This document shows, piece after piece, positions 34,774-43,969 of a DNA stretch of 64,000 bases. A program made the position numbers and the translations under genes. Within the stretch, counting starts at the first letter, position 1. The number at the start of each line of letters is the position of its first letter. The notes below the pieces were generated by a model that made no database searches, was not told the origin of the DNA, and worked only from the letters and a program-made list of their open reading frames with translations. Origin of the DNA: Algiphilus sp. (GTDB lineage: Bacteria; Pseudomonadota; Gammaproteobacteria; Nevskiales; Nevskiaceae); the NCBI RefSeq assembly GCF_023145115.1, contig NZ_JAGLEJ010000010.1, positions 62,001 through 126,000 of the forward strand, in the 5' to 3' direction.

Positions 34774-35657
34774 CAGCGCGTGAACAGCGCGTAGTCGGCG
34801 ACGATGCCGAGCAGCACCAGGAACCCGAACCAGTGGCTTTCGAGGAAGGCCTGCAGGCAGCGACCGGGGTCGCGCCGGTGGATCATCCGCTGGTGGCGGA
34901 CGGCGAGCAGCATCGCTGCTGCCAGACCGGCGTAGTACGGCCAGTGCAGACCGGCACGCAGACCGGCCGCGATCAGCAGCGCCAGCAGGACGGCACGCAG
35001 CAGCGCGGTGATGCGCCGGTCGGCGCGACCGAAGAGAATGGCGCTCGACCGCACGCCGATCTGCAGATCCTCCTCGCGATCCGACATCGCGTAGTAGGTG
35101 TCGTAGATCAGCGCCCACACGATGGTGGCGGCGGTGAGCAGGCCGCACAGCGTCCAGTCCACGGGACCGGCGACGGCGGTCTGCGCCATCGGCACGCCGA
35201 AGGCGAAGGCGACGCCGAGATGCGCCTGCGGCAGATGGTGGAAGCGCTTGGCGAAGGGATAGCTCGCCGCCACCACGACCGCCGGCACCGCCAGCAGCAC
35301 CGTCGGCACGTTGGTCTGCAGCACCAGCAGGAAGGCGACCAGGCACAGCCCGGCGAACAGCGCCAGCGCCTCGGTCACGCTCACCCGGCCGGCCGCCAGC
35401 GGCCGCGATGCGGTCCGCGCCACGTAGGGATCGATGCGGCGGTCGGCGAAGTCGTTGATGACACAGCCGGCGGAACGCATGAGCACCGTTCCGGCGGCGA
35501 AGATGACCAGCAGATCCAGCGGTGGCACGCCGCCGGCCGCGATCCACAGCGACCAGCCCACCGGCCACATCAGCAGCCAGATGCCGACCGGCTTGTGCAG
35601 GCGCGTCAGCTCGACGTAGGCGCGCAGACGCGCACCCGGGGCTCCGGAATCAGACAT
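34773..35657 (-). CDS. ubiA: 4-hydroxybenzoate polyprenyltransferase
   Basis: 294 residues from MSDSGAPGARLRAYVEL. Inner-membrane prenyltransferase attaching the polyprenyl tail to 4-hydroxybenzoate in ubiquinone synthesis. The two Asp-rich motifs are present: NDFADRRIDPYVART and YDTYYAMSDREEDLQIG. Eight to nine hydrophobic segments are visible. The start overlaps the recG end by eight bases. The usual partner ubiC is not adjacent. Confidence 0.96.
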   Translation of the reverse strand: MSDSGAPGARLRAYVELTRLHKPVGIWLLMWPVGWSLWIAAGGVPPLDLLVIFAAGTVLMRSAGCVINDFADRRIDPYVARTASRPLAAGRVSVTEALALFAGLCLVAFLLVLQTNVPTVLLAVPAVVVAASYPFAKRFHHLPQAHLGVAFAFGVPMAQTAVAGPVDWTLCGLLTAATIVWALIYDTYYAMSDREEDLQIGVRSSAILFGRADRRITALLRAVLLALLIAAGLRAGLHWPYYAGLAAAMLLAVRHQRMIHRRDPGRCLQAFLESHWFGFLVLLGIVADYALFTR

Positions 35658-37728
35658 GGCCGTAGCGTTGCACGTCACCCACCCAGCGCGCCACGAGCGC
35701 ATGGACGCGCTCGCGTTCGGCGGAGTCGTCGAGCAGACGCTCGGCGATGTCGGCCAGCTCGGGCAGTTCCTCGGCATCGCGCACCGGGTCGGCGATCTTG
35801 AGCGCGACCACGCCGGTCTGGCGCCGCCCCAGCAGCTCCCCCGGGCCGCGCAGCGCCAGATCCTTCTCGGCGATCTCGAAACCCGAGTGGGTGCGCCGCA
35901 TGACATCGAGGCGCTCGCCCGCGGACTCGCCCAGCGGCGGCTGGTACATCAGCAGGCACTGGCTCTCGGTATGGCCGCGGCCGACCCGGCCGCGCAACTG
36001 GTGGAGCTGCGACAGGCCGAGTCGTTCGGCGTTCTCGATGACCATGATCGAGGCATTGGGCACGTCGACGCCGACCTCGATGACGGTGGTCGCGACCAGC
36101 ACCTGCAGCTGGCTCTCCTTGAACTCGCGCATGACGCGCTGCTTGTCGGCGGCGCTCAGGCGACCATGGGCGAGGCCGATGCGCACGCCGGGCAGCGCCG
36201 CCTCGAGCAGCCCGGCGGCCTCCTCGGCCGCCTGCGCGGCGAGCTGCTCGCTGTCCTCGATGAGCGTGCAAACCCAGTAGGCCTGACGACCGGCCGCGAC
36301 GGCGGTGCGCAGGCGCTCGATGACCTCGTCGCGGCGCCCGTTGGCCACGGCCGCGGTGACCACCGGCGTGCGGCCGGGCGGCAGCTCGTCGATCACCGAC
36401 AGGTCGAGATCGGCATAGGCGGTCTGCGCCAGCGTGCGCGGGATCGGTGTGGCGGTCATCACCAGCTGGTGCGGACGCAGGCCGTCCGGGCCCTTGTCGC
36501 GCAGCGCCAGTCGCTGGCGGACACCGAAGCGATGCTGCTCGTCGACGATCACCAGGCCGAGCCGTGCGAAGCGCGTGTCATCCTGGAATACCGCGTGCGT
36601 GCCGACCGCGATCTGTACCTCGTGCCCGGCTATCGCGCGACGGCGCTCCTCGCGCTCGCGCTTGCGCAGACGGCCGGTCAGCAGCACCACGGAGACGCCC
36701 AGCGGCGCCAGCCAGTCGCCCAGCGTGCGCGCGTGCTGCTCGGCGAGCAGCTCGGTGGGCGCCATCATCGCCGCCTGCCAGCCCGCGCGCACCGCCGCCA
36801 GCATGGCGCTGGCCGCGACCACGGTCTTGCCCGACCCGACGTCGCCCTGCAGCAGGCGCAGCATGGGCCGGGTGCGCGCCATGTCGGCACCGATCTCGCC
36901 GATGACGCGCCGCTGCGCACCGGTCATGGCGAAGCCGAGCTGCCCCTCCAGGGCATCGCGGGCGTCATCGATGCCGTCGAGGGCGGGGGCGTCGAGACTG
37001 CGCATGCGGCGCTTGACGATGCGCTGACTGAGCTGATGGGCGAGCAGCTCCTCGCGGATCAGGCGCCGGCGCGCCGGGTGGGACTCCGCCATCAACGCGG
37101 CGGCGCTGTCGGCATCGGGCGGCTGGTGCACGATGCGCAGCGCGTCGAGCGCGGTCGGCGGGGACAGCGCGGCAACCTCGCCCGCACCGAGCGCCGGATC
37201 CCCGCCGGCACGGGACAGCGCATCGGTGACCAGACCGCGCAGGCGCGCCTGGGTCAGCCCGGCCGCCAGCGGATAGACCGGCCGGACGCCGCCCTCGGGC
37301 CGGACCTGCGCGATGTCCGGAAAGGCGCGGTACTCGGGGTGCACCATCTCCCAGCCGCCGGGCCCCATGCGCGCCACGCCCCAGACCCTGATGCCCGCGC
37401 CCGCGACGAAGCCCTGCGCCTGGGCGTTGCGGAAGTGGAAGAAGCGCAGCAGGAAGGGCGCGCCGTCGGCGTCCTCGCAGAACACGCGGAGCTGGCGGCG
37501 CGGCGCGTTGCGGGTGTCGGTCTCGAGCACGCGCAGCGCCATCTGTGCCGACTCGTTGTGGCGCAGCGTGGCTACCCGCTGGCAACGGCTGCGATCCTCG
37601 TAGCGCAGCGGCAGGTGCAGCAGCAGATCCAGCACCCGCTCGATGCCGAGCCCCGCGAGCTTGCCCGCCAGCGCGGCGCCCACGCCGCGCAGCGCCGCGA
37701 CGGGCTGGTCGAGCCGGACCTCCGCCAC
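35650..37728 (-). CDS. recG: ATP-dependent DNA helicase RecG
   Basis: 692 residues from a GTG ten bases after the ridA stop; the open frame runs further up but only antisense or overlapping ridA. RecG remodels stalled forks and Holliday junctions. Domains: N-terminal wedge (ALRGVGAALAGKLAGLGIERV), Walker A GDVGSGKTVVAA, DEQH box IVDEQHRFGVRQR, TATPIPRTLAQ, and the helicase C part with QLRGRVGRG. Confidence 0.96.
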   Translation of the reverse strand: MAEVRLDQPVAALRGVGAALAGKLAGLGIERVLDLLLHLPLRYEDRSRCQRVATLRHNESAQMALRVLETDTRNAPRRQLRVFCEDADGAPFLLRFFHFRNAQAQGFVAGAGIRVWGVARMGPGGWEMVHPEYRAFPDIAQVRPEGGVRPVYPLAAGLTQARLRGLVTDALSRAGGDPALGAGEVAALSPPTALDALRIVHQPPDADSAAALMAESHPARRRLIREELLAHQLSQRIVKRRMRSLDAPALDGIDDARDALEGQLGFAMTGAQRRVIGEIGADMARTRPMLRLLQGDVGSGKTVVAASAMLAAVRAGWQAAMMAPTELLAEQHARTLGDWLAPLGVSVVLLTGRLRKREREERRRAIAGHEVQIAVGTHAVFQDDTRFARLGLVIVDEQHRFGVRQRLALRDKGPDGLRPHQLVMTATPIPRTLAQTAYADLDLSVIDELPPGRTPVVTAAVANGRRDEVIERLRTAVAAGRQAYWVCTLIEDSEQLAAQAAEEAAGLLEAALPGVRIGLAHGRLSAADKQRVMREFKESQLQVLVATTVIEVGVDVPNASIMVIENAERLGLSQLHQLRGRVGRGHTESQCLLMYQPPLGESAGERLDVMRRTHSGFEIAEKDLALRGPGELLGRRQTGVVALKIADPVRDAEELPELADIAERLLDDSAERERVHALVARWVGDVQRYGHV

Positions 37729-37738
37729 CGTCGGCGGT

Positions 37739-38137
37739 TCAGTCGTCCAGCACCAGAACGCCCTCGGCCTCGAAGCGCGCCCCCTTGGGCAGCGCCGCCA
37801 CGCCGACCGCCGCGCGTGCCGGATAGGGCTCGGCAAAGAACTCGGCCATGATCTCGTTGACCCGCTGGAAGTGCCCGAGATCGGTGAGGTAGAGATTGAG
37901 CTTGGCGACCTGGGCCGCCGACCCGCCGGCTGCGGCAACCACCGCCAGCAGGTTGCGGAAGACGCGGCGGATCTCGTCGTCGATGCCGGCGTTGTCCAGT
38001 TCCATGGTCGCCGGGTCGAGCGGGATCTGCCCGGACAGGTAGACCGTCGAGCCGCAGCGCACGGCCTGCGAGTAGCTGCCGATTGCCTGCGGCGCGTTGT
38101 CGGTATGGATGGTCTCGCGCTTGCCCTGGGCGCTCAT
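37739..38137 (-). CDS. ridA: RidA family reactive imine/enamine deaminase
   Basis: 132 residues, the normal length. RidA hydrolyses reactive enamine intermediates of PLP enzymes. Signatures: GSYSQAVRCGSTVYLSGQIPLDP and YPARAAVGVAALPKGARFE, the latter with the conserved active-site Arg. The spoT-ridA-recG order is common in gammaproteobacteria. Sixty-six bases separate it from spoT. Confidence 0.95.
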   Translation of the reverse strand: MSAQGKRETIHTDNAPQAIGSYSQAVRCGSTVYLSGQIPLDPATMELDNAGIDDEIRRVFRNLLAVVAAAGGSAAQVAKLNLYLTDLGHFQRVNEIMAEFFAEPYPARAAVGVAALPKGARFEAEGVLVLDD

Positions 38138-38203
38138 GCCTGCTCCCGGTGATTCTGGTTGGGCCGCGAATATAGCGCGCCAGGCGCGCCGGAGCGCGCG
38201 CGG

Positions 38204-40384
38204 TCAGGTGCGCTGGGCGCGCGCCACCACCGAGATGCGACGGACACGGCGCAGCACGCGCGCCAGATGCGTGCGGTTGCGGACGCCGATGACGAAGCGG
38301 ATGTCGGCCGATTCGTCGTCGTGCCGCTCGCTCATCTGGACGTTCTCGATGCTCGACTCCGCATTGGCGATCTCGGTCGCGATGTCGGCGAGCGCGCCGC
38401 GCTCGTTCAGCGCCTTGACGCGGAGCTCGGCCGAGAACGACCCCGCCACCTCCTCGGACCACGCCAGCGGTATCCAGTCCTGCGGTGCCGCGCGCACGCC
38501 GCTCGCGGCCTGCTTGCAGACCGCGCGATGGATGATGAGACCGCGGCCGGCGCTGACGTGACCGCGGATCTCGTCGCCGGGCAGCGGATGGCAGCACTTG
38601 CCGTAGTCGAGCACCAGCCCCTCGGTACCCTCCACCGCCAGCGCCGGCCCCTCGCCCGCGGTGCGCCCGGACTCCGACTCCGGCAGGAAGTGGCGCGCCA
38701 CCAGGGGCGCCAGTCGGCGGCCGAGCCCGATGTCGGCATAGAGCGTCTCGAGATCGTCGAGCTTGTACAGCGTCAGCACGCGCTCCACGGCCTCGCCGCG
38801 CAGCACGTTGGCGGACAGCTCCAGGCCGCGGAGCGCACGCTCCAGCAGCCGCTTGCCCAGCCGGATGGCCTCGTCCTCGCGCAGGTTGCGCAGATAGTGG
38901 CGGATGCAGGAACGCGCCTTGGCGGTCTTGACGAAGTTCAGCCACGCGGCGTTGGGCTGGGCGTGACGCGCGGTGATGATCTCCACCGTCTGGCCGTTCT
39001 GCAGCGTCGCCGACAACGGCTCCAGCTGCTGGTCGATGCGCGCCGCCACGCAGCGATCACCGAGCTCGGAATGCACCGCGTAGGCGAAGTCCACCGCAGT
39101 CGCGCCGCGCGGCATGCGCAGGATCTTGCCCTTGGGCGTGAAGACGTAGACCTCGTCAGGGAACAGGTCGATCTTGACGGTCTCGAAGAAGTCCACTGCC
39201 GCGGCCGAGTCCTGCAGCTCGAAGAGCGAGGACAGCCATTCGCGCGCGCGCGTCTCGGGCGCGGTGTGCTGCATGCCGCTGCCGCCGAGCTTGTACTGCC
39301 AGTGCGCCGCGATGCCGCTCTCGGCGATGTGATGCATCTCGCGGGTGCGGATCTGGACCTCGATCTTGCGCCCGTGCGGCCCCATGCAGGTGGTGTGCAG
39401 GCTCTGGTAACCGTTCGACTTGGGGTTGGCGATGTAGTCGTTGAACAGTTCCGAGATGGGGCGATAGCAATGGTGGACCATGCCCAGCGCGCGGTAGCAC
39501 TCGTCGACCTTCGACACCACGATGCGGAAGCCCAGCACATCCATCACCGCCGGAAGCTTCAGCTTCTTGCGGCGCATCTTCTCGTAGATGCTGTAGAGGT
39601 TCTTCTGCCGTCCGACGACGGTGGCGCCGATGCCCTCGTCGCGCAGCGATCGCGACAGCCGCGACTCGATCTCCGAGATGTTCTTGCGGGTATTGCCGAT
39701 CTGCTGGCGCACCGCATGCTCGATGACGCGGTAGCGCTGCGGATAGAGATTGGCGAAGGCCAGATCCTCCAGCTCCACCCGCAGGAAGTGGATGCCCAGG
39801 CGGTGCGCCATCGGCGCGTAGACCTGCAGGGTCTCCAGCGCCTTCTCGCGGCGCTTGCCGGCCTCCATGACACCGAGCGTGCGCATGTTGTGCAGGCGGT
39901 CGGCCAGCTTGATGAGGATGACCCGGAGGTCCTTGGTCATCGCCAGCAGCAGCTTGCGCACCGACTCGGCCTGCGCCTGCGCGCGCGACACGCCCTCGGC
40001 ACGATCGAACTTCGAGACACCGTCGACCAGCTCCGCGACGTCGTCACCGAAGTCGCGCGCGATCTCCGCCTTGGTGACCGCGGTGTCCTCGATGACGTCG
40101 TGCAGAATGGCGGCGATGATGGTGACGTGATCCAGCCGCATCTCGGCCAGGATCCGGGCCACCGCCAGCGGGTGATAGATGTAGGGCTCGCCGCTGGTCC
40201 GCGTCTGGCCGGCGTGCAGCTGCTGGCCCAGGGCGTGCGCGCGACGCACCTCGTCGATCTGGTCGCCGGTGAGATAGGCCTCGAGCACGCGCGCCAGCGC
40301 ATCGATGCCGAAGGTGCGCGCCACGCGCTGCGCGCGCAGCGCATTGCCGATACGGCCGATGACGGGGAGCTGCTGGCGGGTCAT
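38204..40384 (-). CDS. spoT: Bifunctional (p)ppGpp synthetase/hydrolase family protein, SpoT-type
   Basis: 726 residues. The HD hydrolase domain is intact (ILHDVIEDT with His95/Asp96, RLHNMRTLG). The synthetase domain has GRQKNLYSIYEKM, NGYQSLHTTCMGPHG and EVQIRTREMHHIAE. A TGS domain (YVFTPKGKILRMPRGATAVDFAY) and a C-terminal ACT domain follow. The charge-determining motif, RxKD in bifunctional enzymes and ExDD in RelA, reads LFND (residues 313-316), so the balance or metal use of synthesis may differ. The gmk-rpoZ-spoT context fits SpoT. Confidence 0.95.
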   Translation of the reverse strand: MTRQQLPVIGRIGNALRAQRVARTFGIDALARVLEAYLTGDQIDEVRRAHALGQQLHAGQTRTSGEPYIYHPLAVARILAEMRLDHVTIIAAILHDVIEDTAVTKAEIARDFGDDVAELVDGVSKFDRAEGVSRAQAQAESVRKLLLAMTKDLRVILIKLADRLHNMRTLGVMEAGKRREKALETLQVYAPMAHRLGIHFLRVELEDLAFANLYPQRYRVIEHAVRQQIGNTRKNISEIESRLSRSLRDEGIGATVVGRQKNLYSIYEKMRRKKLKLPAVMDVLGFRIVVSKVDECYRALGMVHHCYRPISELFNDYIANPKSNGYQSLHTTCMGPHGRKIEVQIRTREMHHIAESGIAAHWQYKLGGSGMQHTAPETRAREWLSSLFELQDSAAAVDFFETVKIDLFPDEVYVFTPKGKILRMPRGATAVDFAYAVHSELGDRCVAARIDQQLEPLSATLQNGQTVEIITARHAQPNAAWLNFVKTAKARSCIRHYLRNLREDEAIRLGKRLLERALRGLELSANVLRGEAVERVLTLYKLDDLETLYADIGLGRRLAPLVARHFLPESESGRTAGEGPALAVEGTEGLVLDYGKCCHPLPGDEIRGHVSAGRGLIIHRAVCKQAASGVRAAPQDWIPLAWSEEVAGSFSAELRVKALNERGALADIATEIANAESSIENVQMSERHDDESADIRFVIGVRNRTHLARVLRRVRRISVVARAQRT

Positions 40385-40480
40385 GGCCCCAGTATAGGGG
40401 CGCGCCGGTGGGTCACGACAGCCGCACCGGATCCGGGGGGGCGCCCGGAAGCGTCACGGGCGCCACCGGCTGCCCGCGGG

Positions 40481-40505
40481 CGCCGGTGCGGAACACGCAC
40501 CGGCG
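40481..40505 (-). terminator. Hairpin between rpoZ and spoT
   Basis: Perfect 10-bp stem CGCCGGTGCG / CGCACCGGCG with a 5-base loop, just after the rpoZ stop. No T-run; it may only attenuate rpoZ-to-spoT transcription. Confidence 0.45.
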
Positions 40506-40512
40506 GGCGGAA

Positions 40513-40782
40513 CTAGATGTCGAGCGCGTCCAGCGGATCGAGCGCTTCGAGCTCGACCTTCGGCGCCGACACGGCAGGCAGGTCCTGCTCCTCGAGCACC
40601 GCCTTGTCGACGTGGCCGTCGGCGATCTCGCGCAGGGCCACCACGGTGGACTTGTCGTTGCCCCAGGTGATGTGGGCCTCGGCCCCGCGCGTGAGCTGAC
40701 GCGCGCGCTTGGCCGCCACCAGGGTCAGGTCGAACTGGTTGGAAATGTGCTCGCGGCAGTCTTCAACGGTTACGCGTGCCAT
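40513..40782 (-). CDS. rpoZ: RNA polymerase omega subunit
   Basis: 89 residues, the standard length. Starts MARVTVEDCREHISNQFDLTLVAAKRARQL, diagnostic of omega, with the conserved NDKSTVVALREIADG. Omega assists RNA polymerase assembly and takes part in ppGpp binding. It lies between gmk and spoT, as in E. coli. Confidence 0.97.
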   Translation of the reverse strand: MARVTVEDCREHISNQFDLTLVAAKRARQLTRGAEAHITWGNDKSTVVALREIADGHVDKAVLEEQDLPAVSAPKVELEALDPLDALDI

Positions 40783-40820
40783 GAACGTCCTGGGAAGCTG
40801 GTCTAGGGAAGCCGCACAGT

Positions 40821-41474
40821 CTACCCGCTAGCCCCGTAGTCCGCCAGCAGGTCGTCGATGCGCCCGGCCTGGTGCCGGCGCACCACGGCGTTGCGCGAGC
40901 GCGCCGCCCGCACGACCGCGGCGAAATCGGCGTGCGCCGCCGCGAGGTCGTCGTTGATGATGAGGTAGTCGTACTCGTGGCAGTGCTGCATCTCGCTGGT
41001 GGCCTCGGCCATGCGCAGCGCAATCGTGTCCTCGTCATCCTGGGCACGGGCGCGGAGTCGCGCCTCGAGCTCGTCGCGCGACGGCGGCAGGATGAACACG
41101 CCCACGGCCTCGGGCACCGCCTGCCGGACCTGACGGGCGCCCTGCCAGTCGATGTCCAGAATGACGTCGCGACCGGCGGCGAGCTCGGCCTCGGTCACGT
41201 CGCGCCCGGTCCCGTAGAAGCGGCCGAAGACCTCGGCGTACTCGAGAAAGGCTCCGTCATCGATCATGGCGCGGAACCGCGCATCGTCGACGAAGTGATA
41301 GTGCACGCCATCCACTTCGCCCGGCCGCGGCGCTCGCGTGGTGTACGAGATCGACAGCTCGGCGGGGTGCGGACCGCCGCGACTGGCCTCGACGTAGGTA
41401 CGGGTCAGCGTGCTCTTGCCGCCCCCGCTCGGCGCGGAGACGATCACCAGCACGCCCGGTTGGCGGTTACTCAA
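40821..41474 (-). CDS. gmk: Guanylate kinase
   Basis: 217 residues. Phosphorylates GMP to GDP. P-loop SAPSGGGKSTL near residue 14, GMP-binding SISYTTRAPRPGEVDGVHYHF, FGRFYGT and DIDWQGARQV. It overlaps the yicC end by eight bases. Confidence 0.97.
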   Translation of the reverse strand: MSNRQPGVLVIVSAPSGGGKSTLTRTYVEASRGGPHPAELSISYTTRAPRPGEVDGVHYHFVDDARFRAMIDDGAFLEYAEVFGRFYGTGRDVTEAELAAGRDVILDIDWQGARQVRQAVPEAVGVFILPPSRDELEARLRARAQDDEDTIALRMAEATSEMQHCHEYDYLIINDDLAAAHADFAAVVRAARSRNAVVRRHQAGRIDDLLADYGASG

Positions 41475-42330
41475 TATTCTGCACCTGCTCGCGCATCTGC
41501 TCGATGACGACCTTCATCTCGACCGCGGCGCGGGTGAGCTCGGCATCCTGCGACTTGGACGACAGGGTGTTGGCTTCGCGGTTGAGCTCCTGCATCAGGA
41601 AATCGAGGCGCCGGCCCACGGCGTCGTCACGGCCGAGCACCGCCCGGACTTCCTCGATATGCCCCTCCAGCCGGACCATCTCCTCGTCGACGTCGGCGCG
41701 CTGGGCCACCATCGCCAGTTCCTGCTCGAGCCGGCCGGCGTCGACCTCCACGCCCAGATCACGGCAGCGAGTGCGCAGACGTTCCAGCCACTCCTCGCGC
41801 ACGACGGGCAGACGCTCGCGCACGACAGTGACCTGTCCCGTGAGTGCATCGCAGCGCTCGGCAAGCACCTGGGCAAGTCGCTCGCCTTCGCGTGCCCGTG
41901 CCGCGCGCAGATCCTCGAGCGCGGCCTCGAATGCGCGGGTCGCGGCCTCGTGAAGAGCGCTGAGATCATGCTGGCGCTCGCGCACGATGCCGGGGAACTG
42001 CAGAACGCGCAGTGGGTCGGGGGTGTTCAGCGAACCCCATGCGCGCTCGGTGCGATCGATCGCCTGGCGGAGCTGTTCCAGTCGCGTCTCGTCGATCTCG
42101 ATCTCGGAAGCGGCGCTATCGGTGACGTAGCGCATCTGCGCATCCACCTTGCCCCGCGACAATGCGCGCCCCGCACTCTGCCGCAACGCACCTTCGAGCG
42201 ATCGGAAATCCTCGGGCACGCGGAAGCTGATGTCGAGAAAGCGATGGTTCACCGAGCGAAGCTCCCAGCGAACGATACCGCCCGGCGCTTCGGCCTCGCC
42301 CTGGGCGAAGCCCGTCATGCTCTGCGTCAT
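41467..42330 (-). CDS. yicC: YicC family endoribonuclease
   Basis: 287 residues. The N-terminus MTQSMTGFAQGE and WELRSVNHRFLDISFRVPED are family signatures, as is the C-terminal VGRRLDFLMQELNREANTLSSK. YicC proteins are reported as RNases that affect small-RNA and mRNA turnover. An internal ATG (MTGFAQGE) is also possible as start. First gene of the leftward yicC-gmk-rpoZ-spoT-ridA-recG-ubiA-lipoprotein run. Confidence 0.93.
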   Translation of the reverse strand: MTQSMTGFAQGEAEAPGGIVRWELRSVNHRFLDISFRVPEDFRSLEGALRQSAGRALSRGKVDAQMRYVTDSAASEIEIDETRLEQLRQAIDRTERAWGSLNTPDPLRVLQFPGIVRERQHDLSALHEAATRAFEAALEDLRAARAREGERLAQVLAERCDALTGQVTVVRERLPVVREEWLERLRTRCRDLGVEVDAGRLEQELAMVAQRADVDEEMVRLEGHIEEVRAVLGRDDAVGRRLDFLMQELNREANTLSSKSQDAELTRAAVEMKVVIEQMREQVQNIE

Positions 42331-42380
42331 GTCAGTGCCCGGAAATGGGTATGGGCGCGCATTGTAGCGGCGACTGCGAT

Positions 42381-42411
42381 CGCGCCGGCCGGAGCAGCTC
42401 CGGCCGGCGCG
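42381..42411 (-). terminator. Strong hairpin after the histone H1-like gene
   Basis: Perfect 14-bp stem (CGCGCCGGCCGGAG / CTCCGGCCGGCGCG) with a 3-base loop, about 60 bases beyond the H1-like stop and before yicC. It separates the two transcription units; no T-run is present. Confidence 0.6.
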
Positions 42412-42472
42412 AATCCCATCCGGTGCGGATCAGGGACGACGGGCCCGTTTCACCCGTCGCCGCCGCGTACGG

Positions 42473-42889
42473 CTACTTCTTCTTGCGAATCGACTTCACG
42501 CGCTTCCCGACCTTTGCGGCGGTCTTGCGCGCGCTGGTCATGGCGCTGTCGGCTGCCGACTTCAGGGCCTTGGTGCCCTTGGTGACGGCCTTCTTCGCGG
42601 CGGCCTTCTTGGCGGTCGCCTTCTTGGCCACCGACTTCTTGGCGGCGGCCTTCTTCACCGCGGTCTTCTTGGCCGCCGACTTCTTGGCGGCAGTCTTCTT
42701 CACGGCCGACTTCTTGGCAGTGGCCTTCTTGGCAGCCGACTTCTTGACGGCGGCCTTCTTCACGGCCGACTTCTTCGCCGCCGCCTTCTTGACCGCGCTC
42801 TTCTTGCCAGCCGCCTTCTTGGCCGCTGACTTCTTCGCGGTCGCCTTCTTGGCTGCCGTCTTCTTGGATGCACTCTTGGTTACTGCCAT
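42473..42889 (-). CDS. Histone H1-like, Lys/Ala-repeat DNA-binding protein
   Basis: 138 residues from MAVTKSASKK, chosen because GGAG lies about eight bases upstream; a start 24 bases earlier lacks this. Residues about 8-110 are repeats of KKxAAKK and KKSAVKK type, then a short KSAADSAMTSARKTAAKVGKRV tail. It resembles the lysine-rich H1-like/AlgP/Hc1 proteins that bind DNA non-specifically and compact the nucleoid. The simple repeat makes length variation by slippage likely. It is monocistronic between yicC and a rightward lipoprotein gene. Confidence 0.88.
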   Translation of the reverse strand: MAVTKSASKKTAAKKATAKKSAAKKAAGKKSAVKKAAAKKSAVKKAAVKKSAAKKATAKKSAVKKTAAKKSAAKKTAVKKAAAKKSVAKKATAKKAAAKKAVTKGTKALKSAADSAMTSARKTAAKVGKRVKSIRKKK

Positions 42890-43011
42890 GGTGGCTTGCT
42901 CCTTGATTCGCACCTGCTAACGTGCGGCCTGCAGCCGCTCCCCGGACACGACGCTGCTTGACTTTTTTTCACCGATGTGAAGGTCAGCAACGTCGGCGAT
43001 GACTCTGACGC

Positions 43012-43872
43012 ATGACGGCAATAAAAGCAAACATTCGGTCACTTGCGTGCACATGGCGAAGCTTGCTGATAGCACTGCTTCTGTTCGGTTGCGCCATCGC
43101 GAGTCCGGATACGGCATCTTCCGACAAGGCACCGATCATCGAGTGGGAATTGGTCGCCACCCACGTCCATGATCCGGACCGCTTCACCCAGGGACTCGAT
43201 CTCGAGGACGGCATCTGGCTCGAATCCTCCGGCGGGTTCAACGACTCCTTCGTCGTCACCGAGAACGCCGAGCGAAGCATTGCCGGACGCCGTCTCCCCG
43301 CGGGCGAGTTTGCGGAGGGCGCGACCTTTGCCGGCGAGCACATCTGGCTGCTGACCTGGCGCAACGGGATCGCGCGCCGTCTCGACCGGCGCCTCGGCAA
43401 CGCGCATCGGTTCCACTACGAGGGTGAGGGCTGGGGCCTCACATGGGACGGCGACGCGCTCATCATGAGCGACGGATCGGAACGACTGACATTCCGGGAT
43501 CCCGCAACCTTCGATGTCCTGCGCAGCGTGATCGTGCGCGACGGCATTCGCGCCATCGGCAGGCTCAACGAGCTCGAGCACGACGGCACGCTGGTGTGGG
43601 CCAACATCTTCGGCAGCGATCGCGTTGCCGCCATCAACCCGCACACCGGATCGGTCTGCGGCTGGCTCGATCTGGCTCCGCTCGGCGAGCGATTCGACCG
43701 CCCGATGTTCTGGGATTCGGTGAACAACGTGCTCAACGGCATCGCCCACGATGCGCGCACCGATCATCTGCATGTCACCGGCAAGCGCTGGCCCGAACGC
43801 TACGAGATCGCCCCCCGGATCCCCCCGATCACGCACGCCTGTGCGGCAGAGCGCGCGACCAGAAGGAAATGA
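43012..43872 (+). CDS. Glutaminyl-peptide cyclotransferase-like lipoprotein
   Basis: 286 residues. Matches the plant/bacterial glutamine cyclotransferase beta-propeller family: RFTQGLDLEDGIWLESSGG, GATFAGEHIWLLTWRNG, GEGWGLTWDGDALIMSDGS, LNELEHDGTLVWANIFGSD and VLNGIAHDARTDHLHVTGKRWP. The family converts N-terminal Gln to pyroglutamate. The signal peptide ends at LLLFGCAIA, compatible with a lipobox, so it is probably anchored at the periplasmic face. Confidence 0.9.
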   Translation: MTAIKANIRSLACTWRSLLIALLLFGCAIASPDTASSDKAPIIEWELVATHVHDPDRFTQGLDLEDGIWLESSGGFNDSFVVTENAERSIAGRRLPAGEFAEGATFAGEHIWLLTWRNGIARRLDRRLGNAHRFHYEGEGWGLTWDGDALIMSDGSERLTFRDPATFDVLRSVIVRDGIRAIGRLNELEHDGTLVWANIFGSDRVAAINPHTGSVCGWLDLAPLGERFDRPMFWDSVNNVLNGIAHDARTDHLHVTGKRWPERYEIAPRIPPITHACAAERATRRK

Positions 43873-43894
43873 TGATTACGCCCCGGCGCTCTGC

Positions 43895-43924
43895 TTGCCC
43901 GCTGCGCAGCGACGGTGGTACAAC
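43895..43924 (+). promoter_or_regulatory. Candidate promoter for the acyl-CoA dehydrogenase
   Basis: TTGCCC and TACAAC with an 18-base spacer, placing initiation near 43931 and a leader of about 40 bases before the ATG. Confidence 0.3.
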
Positions 43925-43969
43925 CTGCGGCACACCTGCATCGGCCTTCGGACCGGGACCTAATCGGTA

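Noticed and set aside
42473..42920. Rightward frame with a Phe/Ala/Leu-rich hydrophobic repeat, looking like a membrane protein
   Set aside because: It is the exact antisense of the Lys/Ala repeats of the H1-like gene, which has a good ribosome site.
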